A stretch of DNA of 64,000 nucleotides from Dyella solisilvae (GTDB lineage Bacteria; Pseudomonadota; Gammaproteobacteria; Xanthomonadales; Rhodanobacteraceae), in contig NZ_QQSY01000001.1 in NCBI RefSeq assembly GCF_003351225.1, forward strand, positions 1,586,824 through 1,650,823, written 5' to 3'. The notes below the pieces were generated by a model that was not told the origin of the DNA, searched no databases, and was given only the letters and a program-made list of their open reading frames with translations. Of this stretch, positions 8,476 through 17,147 are shown one piece after another. A program made the position numbers and the translations under genes. The number at the start of each line of letters is the position of its first letter. Position 1 is the first letter of the stretch.

Positions 8476-9441
8476 CTAGGACAGCGTGAGCAACACCTTG
8501 CCTATCGCGGTACGACTTTCAAGGAAGGCATGCGCCAGGGCGCCGTCGCGCAGCGCGAAGCGTGCGGCGATGCGTGGGGCCAGCGCGCCCCGGCGGATCT
8601 GTTCGAACAGCGCGCTGGCGCGCTCGCGACGGGCCTCCGGGCCGGTCAGTACGTTCCACAGGTCACCGCCGGTAAGGGTCAGCGAGCGATCCATCAGCAG
8701 GCGCGGATCCACCGGGTCCGGATCGCCGGCGGCCATGCCGTAGAACACCACCGTGCCGCCGATACGCGCCGCGGCAAGGCTGTCCGGCAGGGTGCGGCCC
8801 ACCGAGTCGTAGACCACATCGGCGCCATGGCCGCCACTCAGCGCGCGCGCGGCATCTACCCATTCGCCGTAACCCACCGCCACGTCGGCGCCGGCCGCGA
8901 TCACGGCGTCACGCCGGGCCTCGCTGGAGGCGACGCCCAGCACCACGGCGCCTAGCGTCTTTAGCATCTGCACCAGCAGCAGCCCGACCCCGCCGGCGGC
9001 GGCATGCACCACCGCCACATCGTCCGGCCGCACGGCGAAGCTGTCTGTGACTAGGTATTGCGCGGTGAGCCCCTGCAGCAGCACCGCCGCGGCGACGTCG
9101 TCGCTGATGTCGTCCGGCAGCGCGATCAGGCGGTCGCGGTCCACCGCGACCAGCTCGGCGTTGGCATGCGGCATGTCGGCGAAGCCCACGCGGGCGCCGG
9201 CGGGAAACAGCGCGTCACCGGCCACCGGCCGCTCCACCACGCCGGCGCCCTCGTAACCCAGCACCCAGGGCGCGGCGCCGGCCAGGTGATAGTTGCCGTT
9301 GCGGCGGTACACGTCAGCAAAGTTCAGCCCCACCCGGCGCATCCGCACCAGCACCTGGCCCGGGCCGGGCGCGGGGTCGGGATGCTCGTTCCAGCGCAGC
9401 ACGTCGGCCGGGCCGAAATGGTCGAAGGTCAGCGCGTGCAT
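8476..9441 (-). CDS. Quinone oxidoreductase (zinc-free MDR family)
   Basis: 321 aa medium-chain dehydrogenase/reductase. An N-terminal GroES-like domain (about 1-120) contains GPGQVLVRMRRVGLNFADVYRRNG and GYEGAGVVE. A Rossmann domain has the nucleotide-binding HAAAGGVGLLLVQ. Catalytic and structural zinc cysteines are absent, as in QorA-type NADPH:quinone reductases. The predicted role is one-electron reduction of quinones or other activated alkenes with NADPH. It stands alone, converging with the K+ channel gene and divergent from a sulfotransferase gene. Confidence 0.9.
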   Translation of the reverse strand: MHALTFDHFGPADVLRWNEHPDPAPGPGQVLVRMRRVGLNFADVYRRNGNYHLAGAAPWVLGYEGAGVVERPVAGDALFPAGARVGFADMPHANAELVAVDRDRLIALPDDISDDVAAAVLLQGLTAQYLVTDSFAVRPDDVAVVHAAAGGVGLLLVQMLKTLGAVVLGVASSEARRDAVIAAGADVAVGYGEWVDAARALSGGHGADVVYDSVGRTLPDSLAAARIGGTVVFYGMAAGDPDPVDPRLLMDRSLTLTGGDLWNVLTGPEARRERASALFEQIRRGALAPRIAARFALRDGALAHAFLESRTAIGKVLLTLS

Positions 9442-9639
9442 GGTGGATGTCCTGGCCGAGAAGGCGGCCCAGCATGCCAGTTTTGCCCGGCGCCGGGCGC
9501 CGCGTGGCGGCAGCCGAGAACGGCTAGGCGCCCGAACCTTGCGCGAAGCTGTAGTATTACGTCAACCTTACGTACCATCACGCGTTCTTCACGTTGACCG
9601 GCCGGGATGCCCGCGGCCCCTAGTTCATGGAGAGACGCC

Positions 9640-10575
9640 ATGCGGCGCACCTTTGTCGTGGGATGTCCACGTTCCGGCACCACCATTGTCCAGGCCCTGC
9701 TGGCGCGGCATCCGGCGATTTTCACCCTGCCGGAAACGGGGTTCTTCGAGGAGCTCCATGGCGACCTGGAGTGGCGCTGGCGCGACTCCCGAGCCAAGTC
9801 GCAACAGCGCCACTGGCGCAACCGGGTGGGGTTTGCCCGCCGCCGCGTGCGAAAAATCTTTGCCGGGCTGCGCGAGCAGTTGGTGGCGGGATCGCGCCGG
9901 CCATTGGGCGTCCCACTGCTTCGCCTGCGTCTCGCGCGGCAGTTCGTGGCGATGCTGGACCGTTCAGCGCAGGAAGCCGGCCGCGACATGTGGCTGGAGA
10001 AGACGCCCAACCATTTGTTGTACATCGACGAGATCGAGGCGCAGCTGCCCGATGCACGCTTTGTCCACGTGGTGCGCCGCGGCCAGGACGTGCTCGCCTC
10101 ACTGACCGACGCGTACCTGCGCTTCGAGAATGACTCCGTATTCGGCGGCGGCACCGTGCATTGGGCACGGCGCTGGAACCGGGCAGTGGAAATCCACGGC
10201 AAGCACATCGGCCGCCCCCAGCACCACTTCGTGTTTCTCGAAGACCTGGTGCAGGACCCGGAGGCCGAGTGGGTTCGCCTGTGCGCCTTCCTTGATCTGC
10301 CTACCGAGGTCCCGGTCGACGACGCCTGCCAGCAGACCATCGCCGACCTGAATCACGAGCCGTGGAAGGTGGCCGCGGTGAACGGCCAGGTGCGCAAGGC
10401 CGACCAGAAGGTGGATCGTCTGTACGGCCCGCAGATGCTGCGCTGGATGCAGTCCAACCTGGCCTCCTACGACGATCTGCGTGGACGCTGGCGCGACAGC
10501 CAGGGCCGCGGCAGCGCGGCCGCGGCGCCCCGGCTGCGCCTCGCCTATACCTCCAGGGCGGCCAGGGCAAGCTGA
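9640..10575 (+). CDS. Stand-alone sulfotransferase
   Basis: 311 aa PAPS-dependent sulfotransferase fold. The 5'-phosphosulfate loop is GCPRSGTT (about residues 8-15) and the 3'-phosphate-binding motif is VRRGQDVLAS (from about residue 145). The ATG at 9640 is chosen because GGAGAG lies 5 nt upstream and the P-loop strand then starts immediately. It transfers a sulfuryl group from PAPS to a hydroxyl of an unknown acceptor. It lacks TPR repeats, unlike the three other sulfotransferases of this cluster, and converges with the TPR-hydroxylase gene (13 bp between the stops). Confidence 0.87.
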   Translation: MRRTFVVGCPRSGTTIVQALLARHPAIFTLPETGFFEELHGDLEWRWRDSRAKSQQRHWRNRVGFARRRVRKIFAGLREQLVAGSRRPLGVPLLRLRLARQFVAMLDRSAQEAGRDMWLEKTPNHLLYIDEIEAQLPDARFVHVVRRGQDVLASLTDAYLRFENDSVFGGGTVHWARRWNRAVEIHGKHIGRPQHHFVFLEDLVQDPEAEWVRLCAFLDLPTEVPVDDACQQTIADLNHEPWKVAAVNGQVRKADQKVDRLYGPQMLRWMQSNLASYDDLRGRWRDSQGRGSAAAAPRLRLAYTSRAARAS

Positions 10576-10588
10576 CCGTGGCCGGTGC

Positions 10589-11911
10589 TCAGCCGGCCGG
10601 CACCGGCACTTCGCTGGCGCGGTTGAACACACCGATGGCCTCGACCAGATCGGTCACGGCCACGCGTTCGACCTCGGTCAGGTCGGGATTCCAGCTGTCC
10701 ATCAGCACGATCACGCGGGTCGCGTCGCTGCGGTTCCATGCCTCGTGCTCGAAGGTGTCGTCGAACGTGACGCAGCGCCCCTCCTTCCACTCGTGCAGCT
10801 CGCCGCCCACGTTGATCGCGCAGTCGGGCGGCACGATCAGCGGCAGGTGGGTGACCAGGCGCGTGTTGGTGACGCCGCGATGCGGCAGGATGTGGGTGCC
10901 GGGACGCAGCACGGAGAACAGGATCTCCGGACCGTGATCGGCGATCCGCACCAGCGGCAGCGAGTCGATCAGGGCCGAGGTGCGCGGGCAGCGCGCATGG
11001 TGCTCGTCGAAGCGCTCGCCATGGCGGTAGAAGAAATACGCATCCCAGGCCGCCGCCGTGCTTCCCGAGGCGCCCAGGTAACCTTCCAGCTGCTCGGTCG
11101 ACTGCTCGCCAAGGAAGGGCTGCAGCGTATCGTTCTCGGCCAGCACCGCGCGCAGCTCCTCGCGCACCATGTCGGTCGCGGCCTCCAGCTCCGCCTGCCA
11201 GGGGAAACGCGACGTCGGGTAATACGCCTGGCTGGGAACGCCCGGGAAATACAGGAATTTGGGCTTCTGGCGCGGATCGGGCAGGTTCGCCGGCTGGGCG
11301 CCCAGGTAGATGGCCAGGCATTGCTCGACGCGGGCCAGCTCCGAGCGGCCGTAGCGCTGGCGCAGCGGCTCCAGCACGGCGTCAAAGGTGCGATGGCGGC
11401 CGGCGTCGATGAAACGCATGGCGTGCTTCACCGCCTCCTGCAGGCCGGCTGCCGTGGTGGCGTCGCTCATCCAGCGCCCCTGGGACTGCGCGGTGTTGAC
11501 CGCGCCGAAGTAGGCCAGCAGCGCCCCGTGCGTGTCGCCCAGTTGCTCCAGCACATTGCCCAGCCGAAGGCGCGCCACGAAATGATCCGGCGCGCGGTCC
11601 AGGCAACGCCTCAGGCTGGCCGCGGCGCCCGGCAGGTCGCCGGCGGCCATCTGGGTCGCGCCCAGCTGGTGCAGGGTGTTGGCGTTGTCCGGGTGGGCCT
11701 TGGCCGCCGCTTGCAGCATCGCCATGGCGCGCGACGCGTCGCCGCGCTGGAAATGCCGGCTGGCCAGGAACTGCAGCGCCTCCACGTCGTCGGGCGCCAC
11801 CTCCAGCAGCTGCGCGAAGTACTGCTCGGCCAGCACTACATTGCCCTGCCGCAACCCGTTGAGCGCCAACTCGCGTAGCGCCATGGCGCCATCTTGAAGC
11901 CCGCTGTTCAT
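10589..11911 (-). CDS. TPR protein with Asp/Asn beta-hydroxylase-like domain
   Basis: 440 aa. The N-terminal third is a run of TPR-like helices (about 10-160). The C-terminal domain matches the aspartyl/asparaginyl beta-hydroxylase (LpxO/AspH, PF05118-like) fold: H344 in LPHRGVTN, the TRLVTHLPL strand, and H389 in DDTFEHEAWN, giving the His pair expected for Fe(II)/2-oxoglutarate chemistry. Family members hydroxylate Asp/Asn side chains or lipid acyl chains. The start is unsure; ATG 11911 (AAAAGG upstream) is preferred, with 11941 possible. It sits among sulfotransferase genes and is divergent from a TPR-sulfotransferase. Confidence 0.8.
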   Translation of the reverse strand: MNSGLQDGAMALRELALNGLRQGNVVLAEQYFAQLLEVAPDDVEALQFLASRHFQRGDASRAMAMLQAAAKAHPDNANTLHQLGATQMAAGDLPGAAASLRRCLDRAPDHFVARLRLGNVLEQLGDTHGALLAYFGAVNTAQSQGRWMSDATTAAGLQEAVKHAMRFIDAGRHRTFDAVLEPLRQRYGRSELARVEQCLAIYLGAQPANLPDPRQKPKFLYFPGVPSQAYYPTSRFPWQAELEAATDMVREELRAVLAENDTLQPFLGEQSTEQLEGYLGASGSTAAAWDAYFFYRHGERFDEHHARCPRTSALIDSLPLVRIADHGPEILFSVLRPGTHILPHRGVTNTRLVTHLPLIVPPDCAINVGGELHEWKEGRCVTFDDTFEHEAWNRSDATRVIVLMDSWNPDLTEVERVAVTDLVEAIGVFNRASEVPVPAG

Positions 11912-12075
11912 TGCCTTTTCTACGACCCCGCCCCGTTGCATCCCCGATTGAGACCATCGCCGGTTCCCCGGCGAGGCTGCAGGCATAATAGACGTGTTTT
12001 GAGTGGCCGAGCGCGCACGCGCCGCTACCGCGGGACAATGCGCCGCAGCCACGCCATCCGGAGTCGATCACCTTG

Positions 12076-13656
12076 ATGAACCCGCGTTTGCAGGGGTTGG
12101 GACCCAACGCCACCCAGTACGTCATGAACGCCGGACAGGCGCTGGACGCCGGTCGGGTGGATGAGGCGGATCACCATCTCGCCAAGGCGCTGGCCGCCTA
12201 TCCCGAGCACCCCGAAGTACTGCGCATGAAGGCCGGCATCCTCAGCATGCGCGGCCTGCACCCCGAAGCCATCCGCACCATGCAGCGCGCGCTGGCGCAG
12301 CGGCCGCAGGATGCGCTGTACCACAACACCATGGGCTCGCTGCTCGGCACGGCCGGCGACTACGAAGGCGCCATCCGGGCCCTGCGCCAGACCTGCGAGC
12401 TGCAGCCCGGGCTGGCGCTGGCCTGGTACAACCTCGGCGTGATGCTGACCAAATGCGTGCGCAACGAGGAGGCCACCGATGCGCTGCAACGCGCCGTGGC
12501 GCTGGCGCCGACGCACACCGGCGCGCGCGCGCTGCTGGCCGATCTGCTGCGTACGCGCGGCAAGGTCGAGGAAGCGGCCGCCGAATACCGTCGCCTGCTC
12601 GCCGCACAGCCCACCGCCGGCATCGCCTGGTGGGGCCTGGCGGACATCAAGACCCAGCGCTTCGACGACAACGACATCGCGCAGATGCGCGCCGCTCTCC
12701 AGCGCCGCGAAGCCAGCGAGAACGACCGGATCGGCATCGGCTTCGCCCTGGCCAAGGCGCTGGACGACGCCGGACGCTACGCCGAATCGCTGGACTCCCT
12801 GGCACAGGCCAATGCAGTCGCGCGGCGCCACCTGGTGTGGAATGCCCCGGCCTTCTCGGCCAGCGTCGCGGCCATCTCCGATGCCTTCGAGCCGGCGCCC
12901 CATGGCGCGCCGGAGCAGGCACTGGGACGCGAGGTGATTTTCATCGTCAGCCTGCCGCGCTCGGGCTCCACCCTGGTCGAGCAGATCCTTGCCTCGCACT
13001 CGTCGGTGGAAGGCGCCGGTGAGTTGCCGGACATGCCGCAAGTGCTGGCCGAGGAGTCTCGCCGCCGGGGCAAGCCATTTCCGCAGTGGGTCAGCGAGAT
13101 GCAGCCGGCCGACTGGCGGCGGCTGGGCCAGCGCTATCTGGAACGCACCGCGCACTGGCGTCGCGAGCGCCCGGTGTTCACCGACAAGCTGCCGAACAAC
13201 TGGATCTACATCGGGGCCATCCGCGCCATGCTGCCGGCGGCGCGCATCGTGGTCTGCCGGCGCGATCCGCTGGAGACCTGCTTCTCCTGCTACCGGCAGC
13301 AGCTGGACGCCAACAACGGTTACACGCGCACCTTCGCGGACCTGGCCACGTTCTGGCGGGACTTCGATCGCAGCGTGTCCCGCAGTGCGGCCCTGCACCC
13401 GGGCTTCGTGCGGGAAAACAGCTATGAGGCGCTGGTCACCGACCCGCAGGAGCAGATCCGCGAACTGCTGGCGTTCTGCCAGCTGCCGTTCGAGGAAGCC
13501 TGCCTGAACTTCCACGAGAACCAGCGCGAGGTGCGCTCGCCCAGCGCCACCCAGGTGCGCCAGCCGCTGCGCCGCGACACCGCACGCTCGCAGCGCTACG
13601 GCGCCCTGCTTGATCCGCTGCGCCAGGCGCTCGGCCTGCCCGCTTACGCGCCATGA
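12076..13656 (+). CDS. TPR-repeat sulfotransferase 1
   Basis: 526 aa. About six TPR helix pairs occupy residues 15-270 (for example ALYHNTMGSLLGTAGDYEGAIRAL and AWYNLGVMLTKC). A sulfotransferase domain follows, with the 5'-PSB loop SLPRSGSTLVEQIL and 3'-binding CRRDPLETCFSCY. TPR-sulfotransferases are presumed to use the superhelix to hold a protein or peptide acceptor. The ATG at 12076 follows a TTG that could also start translation; CGGAG lies upstream. The stop overlaps the next gene by four bases (ATGA), so both TPR-sulfotransferases are translationally coupled. Confidence 0.88.
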   Translation: MNPRLQGLGPNATQYVMNAGQALDAGRVDEADHHLAKALAAYPEHPEVLRMKAGILSMRGLHPEAIRTMQRALAQRPQDALYHNTMGSLLGTAGDYEGAIRALRQTCELQPGLALAWYNLGVMLTKCVRNEEATDALQRAVALAPTHTGARALLADLLRTRGKVEEAAAEYRRLLAAQPTAGIAWWGLADIKTQRFDDNDIAQMRAALQRREASENDRIGIGFALAKALDDAGRYAESLDSLAQANAVARRHLVWNAPAFSASVAAISDAFEPAPHGAPEQALGREVIFIVSLPRSGSTLVEQILASHSSVEGAGELPDMPQVLAEESRRRGKPFPQWVSEMQPADWRRLGQRYLERTAHWRRERPVFTDKLPNNWIYIGAIRAMLPAARIVVCRRDPLETCFSCYRQQLDANNGYTRTFADLATFWRDFDRSVSRSAALHPGFVRENSYEALVTDPQEQIRELLAFCQLPFEEACLNFHENQREVRSPSATQVRQPLRRDTARSQRYGALLDPLRQALGLPAYAP

Positions 13657-15230
13657 CGCCCACTGGGTCGGACTCCGCCCGCTGGCAAGGTGAACTGGAC
13701 GCGCTGGCCGAGGCGCCTGAGGCCGATTGGCTGGAGCGAGGCCGCGCGCTGACGCTGCAAGGCGCCGCGGAATCGGCGCTGGCGGTGTACTCGCAGGCGG
13801 CGCTCCGTTTTCCCGATTCGCTGGACGTGCGGCTGGGACTGGCCGGCCTGCTTTGGCAGCGCGCCGCGCATGCCGAGGCGGAAGCCGTGCTGCGCGACTG
13901 GCTGACGATGCGCCCGGGCGACGCGGCGGCCGCATTTTTGCTCACGCGGTTCCTGCGTGAACGCGGACGCCTGCAGGCCGCGGCCGAAGTGATGCGGCAG
14001 CTGTTCGCGCACGGCCCGCACGATACCGACACGGTCATCGATGCGGTCGAGTTGCTGGATGACTATGGGCGGCCGCAAGACGCCGCCGCCATCTGCGAGG
14101 AAGCCATCGCCGCTGGCGCTGAAGATGCGCGCCTCTACGCCTATGCCGGCATGCTGGCCATCCAGCTCGGGCAGTTCGCGCGGGTGCGCGAACGCTACGG
14201 CTACGCGCTGGCGCACCACCCTGATGCGGTGAACTGGAACATCCCGCTGGGACTCGCGGGGCTGCAGCGCTATGCCGACGAGGCGCATCCGGACCTGGCG
14301 CTGTTTCGCGAGGTGCTGCAGCGCCCCGGACTTCCCGAGCGCACTCGCTTCTCCACGTTGTTCGCCCTCGGCAAGGCGTACGACGACCTCGGCGACTACG
14401 CCCGCGCAGTCGATGTGTTGCGCCAGGCCAACGCCTCGGTCCACGCACACAGCCAGTGGTCCCGCAAACTGTGGAAGCGCAGTGTCGAGGCTCGGCTCGC
14501 CGCGCCAACCAACGCGGTCACACTGGAAGCTCCCACCGACTGGACGCCCATCTTCGTGGTCGGCGCGCCACGCTCCGGCACCACCCTGCTCGCTCGCCTG
14601 CTCGCCCGCCACTCCGAGGTGTGCAACCGCGGCGAACTGGGCTGGCTCGACGTCGTGGCCCAGCGACTCGGGTCGACGCCGTCGGGACAGCGGCAAGCGC
14701 TGCAGGATGCCGCTGCGCGGTATGCCATGCACCTGCGGCAGGACGATGCCCAGGCACGCTGGTTGATCGACAAGCAACCGCTCAACCTGCTGCACGTCGA
14801 CCTGATCATGGCGATGTGGCCCAACGCTCGCGTGCTGTGGTGCACGCGGGGCGCACGCGACACCGCGCTGTCGCTGTGGTCGCAGTCCTTCCACGACGCC
14901 GCGCACGACTACGCCTACGACTTCGACGACATCGCGGCGGTGATCCACGGTTGCGCGCGACTGGGCGCGCACTGGCTGGCCCGCTACCCCGAAGCAGTTC
15001 GCTCGGTGAGTTACGAAGCGCTGGTCGAGGCGCCCGAGCAGACCCTGGGCGACCTGCTGCCATGGCTGGGCCTGCCGGCTTCAGCAATGGCGAACGCGCA
15101 GCCGCACGAAGGCAGCATCAGCACCGCAAGCGCGTGGCAGGCGCGCCAGCCGGTATACACGCGCTCAGCAGGCCGCTGGCGCCACTATGCGCCCTACCTG
15201 CCGGAACTGCTCAAGCTGCCGGAACATTGA
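13653..15230 (+). CDS. TPR-repeat sulfotransferase 2
   Basis: 525 aa. TPR repeats cover about residues 10-280, followed by a sulfotransferase domain with the PAPS loop GAPRSGTTLLARLL (about 305-318) and a second motif around CTRGARDTALSLWSQSF. It overlaps the preceding TPR-sulfotransferase by four bases. The two paralogues are similar in layout but clearly different in sequence, so this is an old duplication or paired acquisition, not a recent tandem copy. It converges with a third TPR-sulfotransferase (17 bp between the stops). Confidence 0.87.
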   Translation: MTPTGSDSARWQGELDALAEAPEADWLERGRALTLQGAAESALAVYSQAALRFPDSLDVRLGLAGLLWQRAAHAEAEAVLRDWLTMRPGDAAAAFLLTRFLRERGRLQAAAEVMRQLFAHGPHDTDTVIDAVELLDDYGRPQDAAAICEEAIAAGAEDARLYAYAGMLAIQLGQFARVRERYGYALAHHPDAVNWNIPLGLAGLQRYADEAHPDLALFREVLQRPGLPERTRFSTLFALGKAYDDLGDYARAVDVLRQANASVHAHSQWSRKLWKRSVEARLAAPTNAVTLEAPTDWTPIFVVGAPRSGTTLLARLLARHSEVCNRGELGWLDVVAQRLGSTPSGQRQALQDAAARYAMHLRQDDAQARWLIDKQPLNLLHVDLIMAMWPNARVLWCTRGARDTALSLWSQSFHDAAHDYAYDFDDIAAVIHGCARLGAHWLARYPEAVRSVSYEALVEAPEQTLGDLLPWLGLPASAMANAQPHEGSISTASAWQARQPVYTRSAGRWRHYAPYLPELLKLPEH

Positions 15231-15247
15231 GGTGGCGTTGCGCCGGC

Positions 15248-17089
15248 TCAGGCCGGCGCGTCGGTGCTGTAGCCCCAGTGCTGGAGCATGGGTTCGAGTA
15301 TCGGAAGCAACGGTTCGAACGCCTCGCGATATTTGTGCCAGCGCCCCACCGCCCTGCGATTGATCGGCTCGATCACCTGCGAGTAACTCGGCGTCGCGAT
15401 GAACGTCTTGCTGCGCGCGTGCTGGTCGAAGCCGAGCATGGGCGCTGCATCGTCCAGTTCGAGGAACGCGGCGATACGCTCCACCTGTTGCGGGAATTCG
15501 TCGACCAGATCCTCGTAGCGGGACACCATCACCGACGGATGCATGACGTCCGCCTCGCCCAGCCAGCGCTGCATGGTTTCCACATAGGCGTGGGCGAGCC
15601 GCTCGAGGTTGCTGCAGGCCGCCGCCAGCGCACTGGAACGGAAGCTGTGCATGTAGCAGCTCAACAGCACGTCACACGGATGGCGTATGGCGAGGATGTA
15701 GCGCGCCTTCGGAAACAGCCGATGCATCATCGGCAGCCAGTGCATGTTCAACGGATTCTTGTCGACCAGGCGTGCATCCCAGTTTCGACGAATGCGCTCA
15801 TCCACCATCGCGTGGTAGCGCTTGCGCAATTCATCCACGTCGAACTGACGCAGCACGCTCAGGTCATCGAGAATGCGGCGGTTATGATTGCCGAGGATGC
15901 CGGCGAGCCGGTTGAAGAACGGATTTTCGTCCATCGATTGCAGGCCCGGATGCGCGTCCAGCACCTGCTCCAGCAAGGTGGTGCCCGAGCGTGGGAAGCC
16001 CACGACGAAGATCGGCGAATCGTGCAATTCCGGCGCGATCAGCTCGGGCCATCGCGCGAACTGCTCAGCGTTGACGCGCGGCGCGTCCACCGGCATCGCC
16101 GGCGCTCCCGGCGTGAAGAATTCGGGAGAGTCGAAACGGCGTTCGCCTGCCTCGATGCGATGCGCCACGTGCAGGGCGTCCATCGTCCCGGCGGTGTCGC
16201 CAAGCTTGTCGCGCGCCGACGCCAACAGGAAATAGTGGCTGTAGCTGTTCTCCGCCTCGGGCCCGGCACGCTCCAGCAGATCGTGCGCCGTGGCGGCGTC
16301 TCCGCTGCGCAGCGCCAGCGTTGCGAGGACATGCTGGGCCTCGTTTCTCTGGATGTCCGTCGCGCCCGAGCCGTCTTGCAGCAATGGCGAAAGCACGGCA
16401 TCCGCATCGGCCAGGCGATTGAGCCGTTCGTAGTGGTTGGCCAGCAGCAGACGCACATCGAACTGACGCGGCCAGCGGGCCAGCAGATCCTCCAGCACCT
16501 CGACGGCGTCAGGCACTTCGTCTTTGAGGGTCAGCACCTGCGCCAGGGACAGTTGCAGGTTGTCGTCGTTGAGAGGGACCCACTGGCGCCACCGGCGAAG
16601 GAGGTCCGCCGCGCCTTCCACGTCCTGGCACAGGCAACAGGCGCGGGCGGCATCGACGCGGGCAGCCAGTGAATTCGGTTGCGCCTTGACGACGTCGAGC
16701 AGCAACTCGCGCGCCGCCAGATAGTCGCGCATGTCGATCAAGAGCAGCCCGAGCTGGCTTTTGGGCGTGATGTTGGCCGGGTCCAACTCGATCGCTCGGG
16801 CAAATGCCCTGGCCGACTCCGCCTGGTTGCCCGACTCCGCCAGGGCGGTCGCGTAGTTGTTCCAATGCACGCTGCTGTCGGAACCTCGCGCCAGTTCCGC
16901 ATAGACGGGCAAGGCTTCGCCCAGGCGCTGCTGCATATGCAGACTGAGGGCAAGCATCAGCTTCAGGTCTGCATGGTCGGGGTGGTTGATCAGCGCAGCG
17001 CGGCTCAGCTGTTCGGCACGCCCCGGTTGACCGCTCTGGATGGCTGCCGCAATCGGCGCGAGTTCGTTCGAGGCCATGGCTTCACGCAT
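15248..17089 (-). CDS. TPR-repeat sulfotransferase 3
   Basis: 613 aa, the largest of the four sulfotransferases. TPR-like repeats run to about residue 330, then the sulfotransferase domain begins with VVGFPRSGTTLLEQVLDAHP and has the 3'-binding AIRHPCDVLLSCYMHSF. It lies directly downstream of the TonB-dependent receptor on the same strand, separated by a strong terminator whose T-tract runs into the ATG at 17089. The second ATG at 17077 (MASNELAP) may be the real start. Expression would need readthrough or a promoter inside the receptor's 3' end. The acceptor is unknown. Confidence 0.86.
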   Translation of the reverse strand: MREAMASNELAPIAAAIQSGQPGRAEQLSRAALINHPDHADLKLMLALSLHMQQRLGEALPVYAELARGSDSSVHWNNYATALAESGNQAESARAFARAIELDPANITPKSQLGLLLIDMRDYLAARELLLDVVKAQPNSLAARVDAARACCLCQDVEGAADLLRRWRQWVPLNDDNLQLSLAQVLTLKDEVPDAVEVLEDLLARWPRQFDVRLLLANHYERLNRLADADAVLSPLLQDGSGATDIQRNEAQHVLATLALRSGDAATAHDLLERAGPEAENSYSHYFLLASARDKLGDTAGTMDALHVAHRIEAGERRFDSPEFFTPGAPAMPVDAPRVNAEQFARWPELIAPELHDSPIFVVGFPRSGTTLLEQVLDAHPGLQSMDENPFFNRLAGILGNHNRRILDDLSVLRQFDVDELRKRYHAMVDERIRRNWDARLVDKNPLNMHWLPMMHRLFPKARYILAIRHPCDVLLSCYMHSFRSSALAAACSNLERLAHAYVETMQRWLGEADVMHPSVMVSRYEDLVDEFPQQVERIAAFLELDDAAPMLGFDQHARSKTFIATPSYSQVIEPINRRAVGRWHKYREAFEPLLPILEPMLQHWGYSTDAPA

Positions 17090-17122
17090 AAAAAAGGGCC
17101 GCGTGATGAATCACGCGGCCCT
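17090..17122 (-). terminator. Intrinsic terminator of the TonB receptor gene
   Basis: A perfect 12-bp stem (arms at 17095-17106 and 17111-17122, AGGGCCGCGTGA type) with a TGAA tetraloop is followed on the minus strand by six T residues. It ends transcription of the receptor gene, whose stop is about 25 bp away. The T-tract abuts the putative ATG (17089) of the next gene. Confidence 0.9.
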
Positions 17123-17147
17123 CAAGGTTAACGCTTAAATCAACGAT

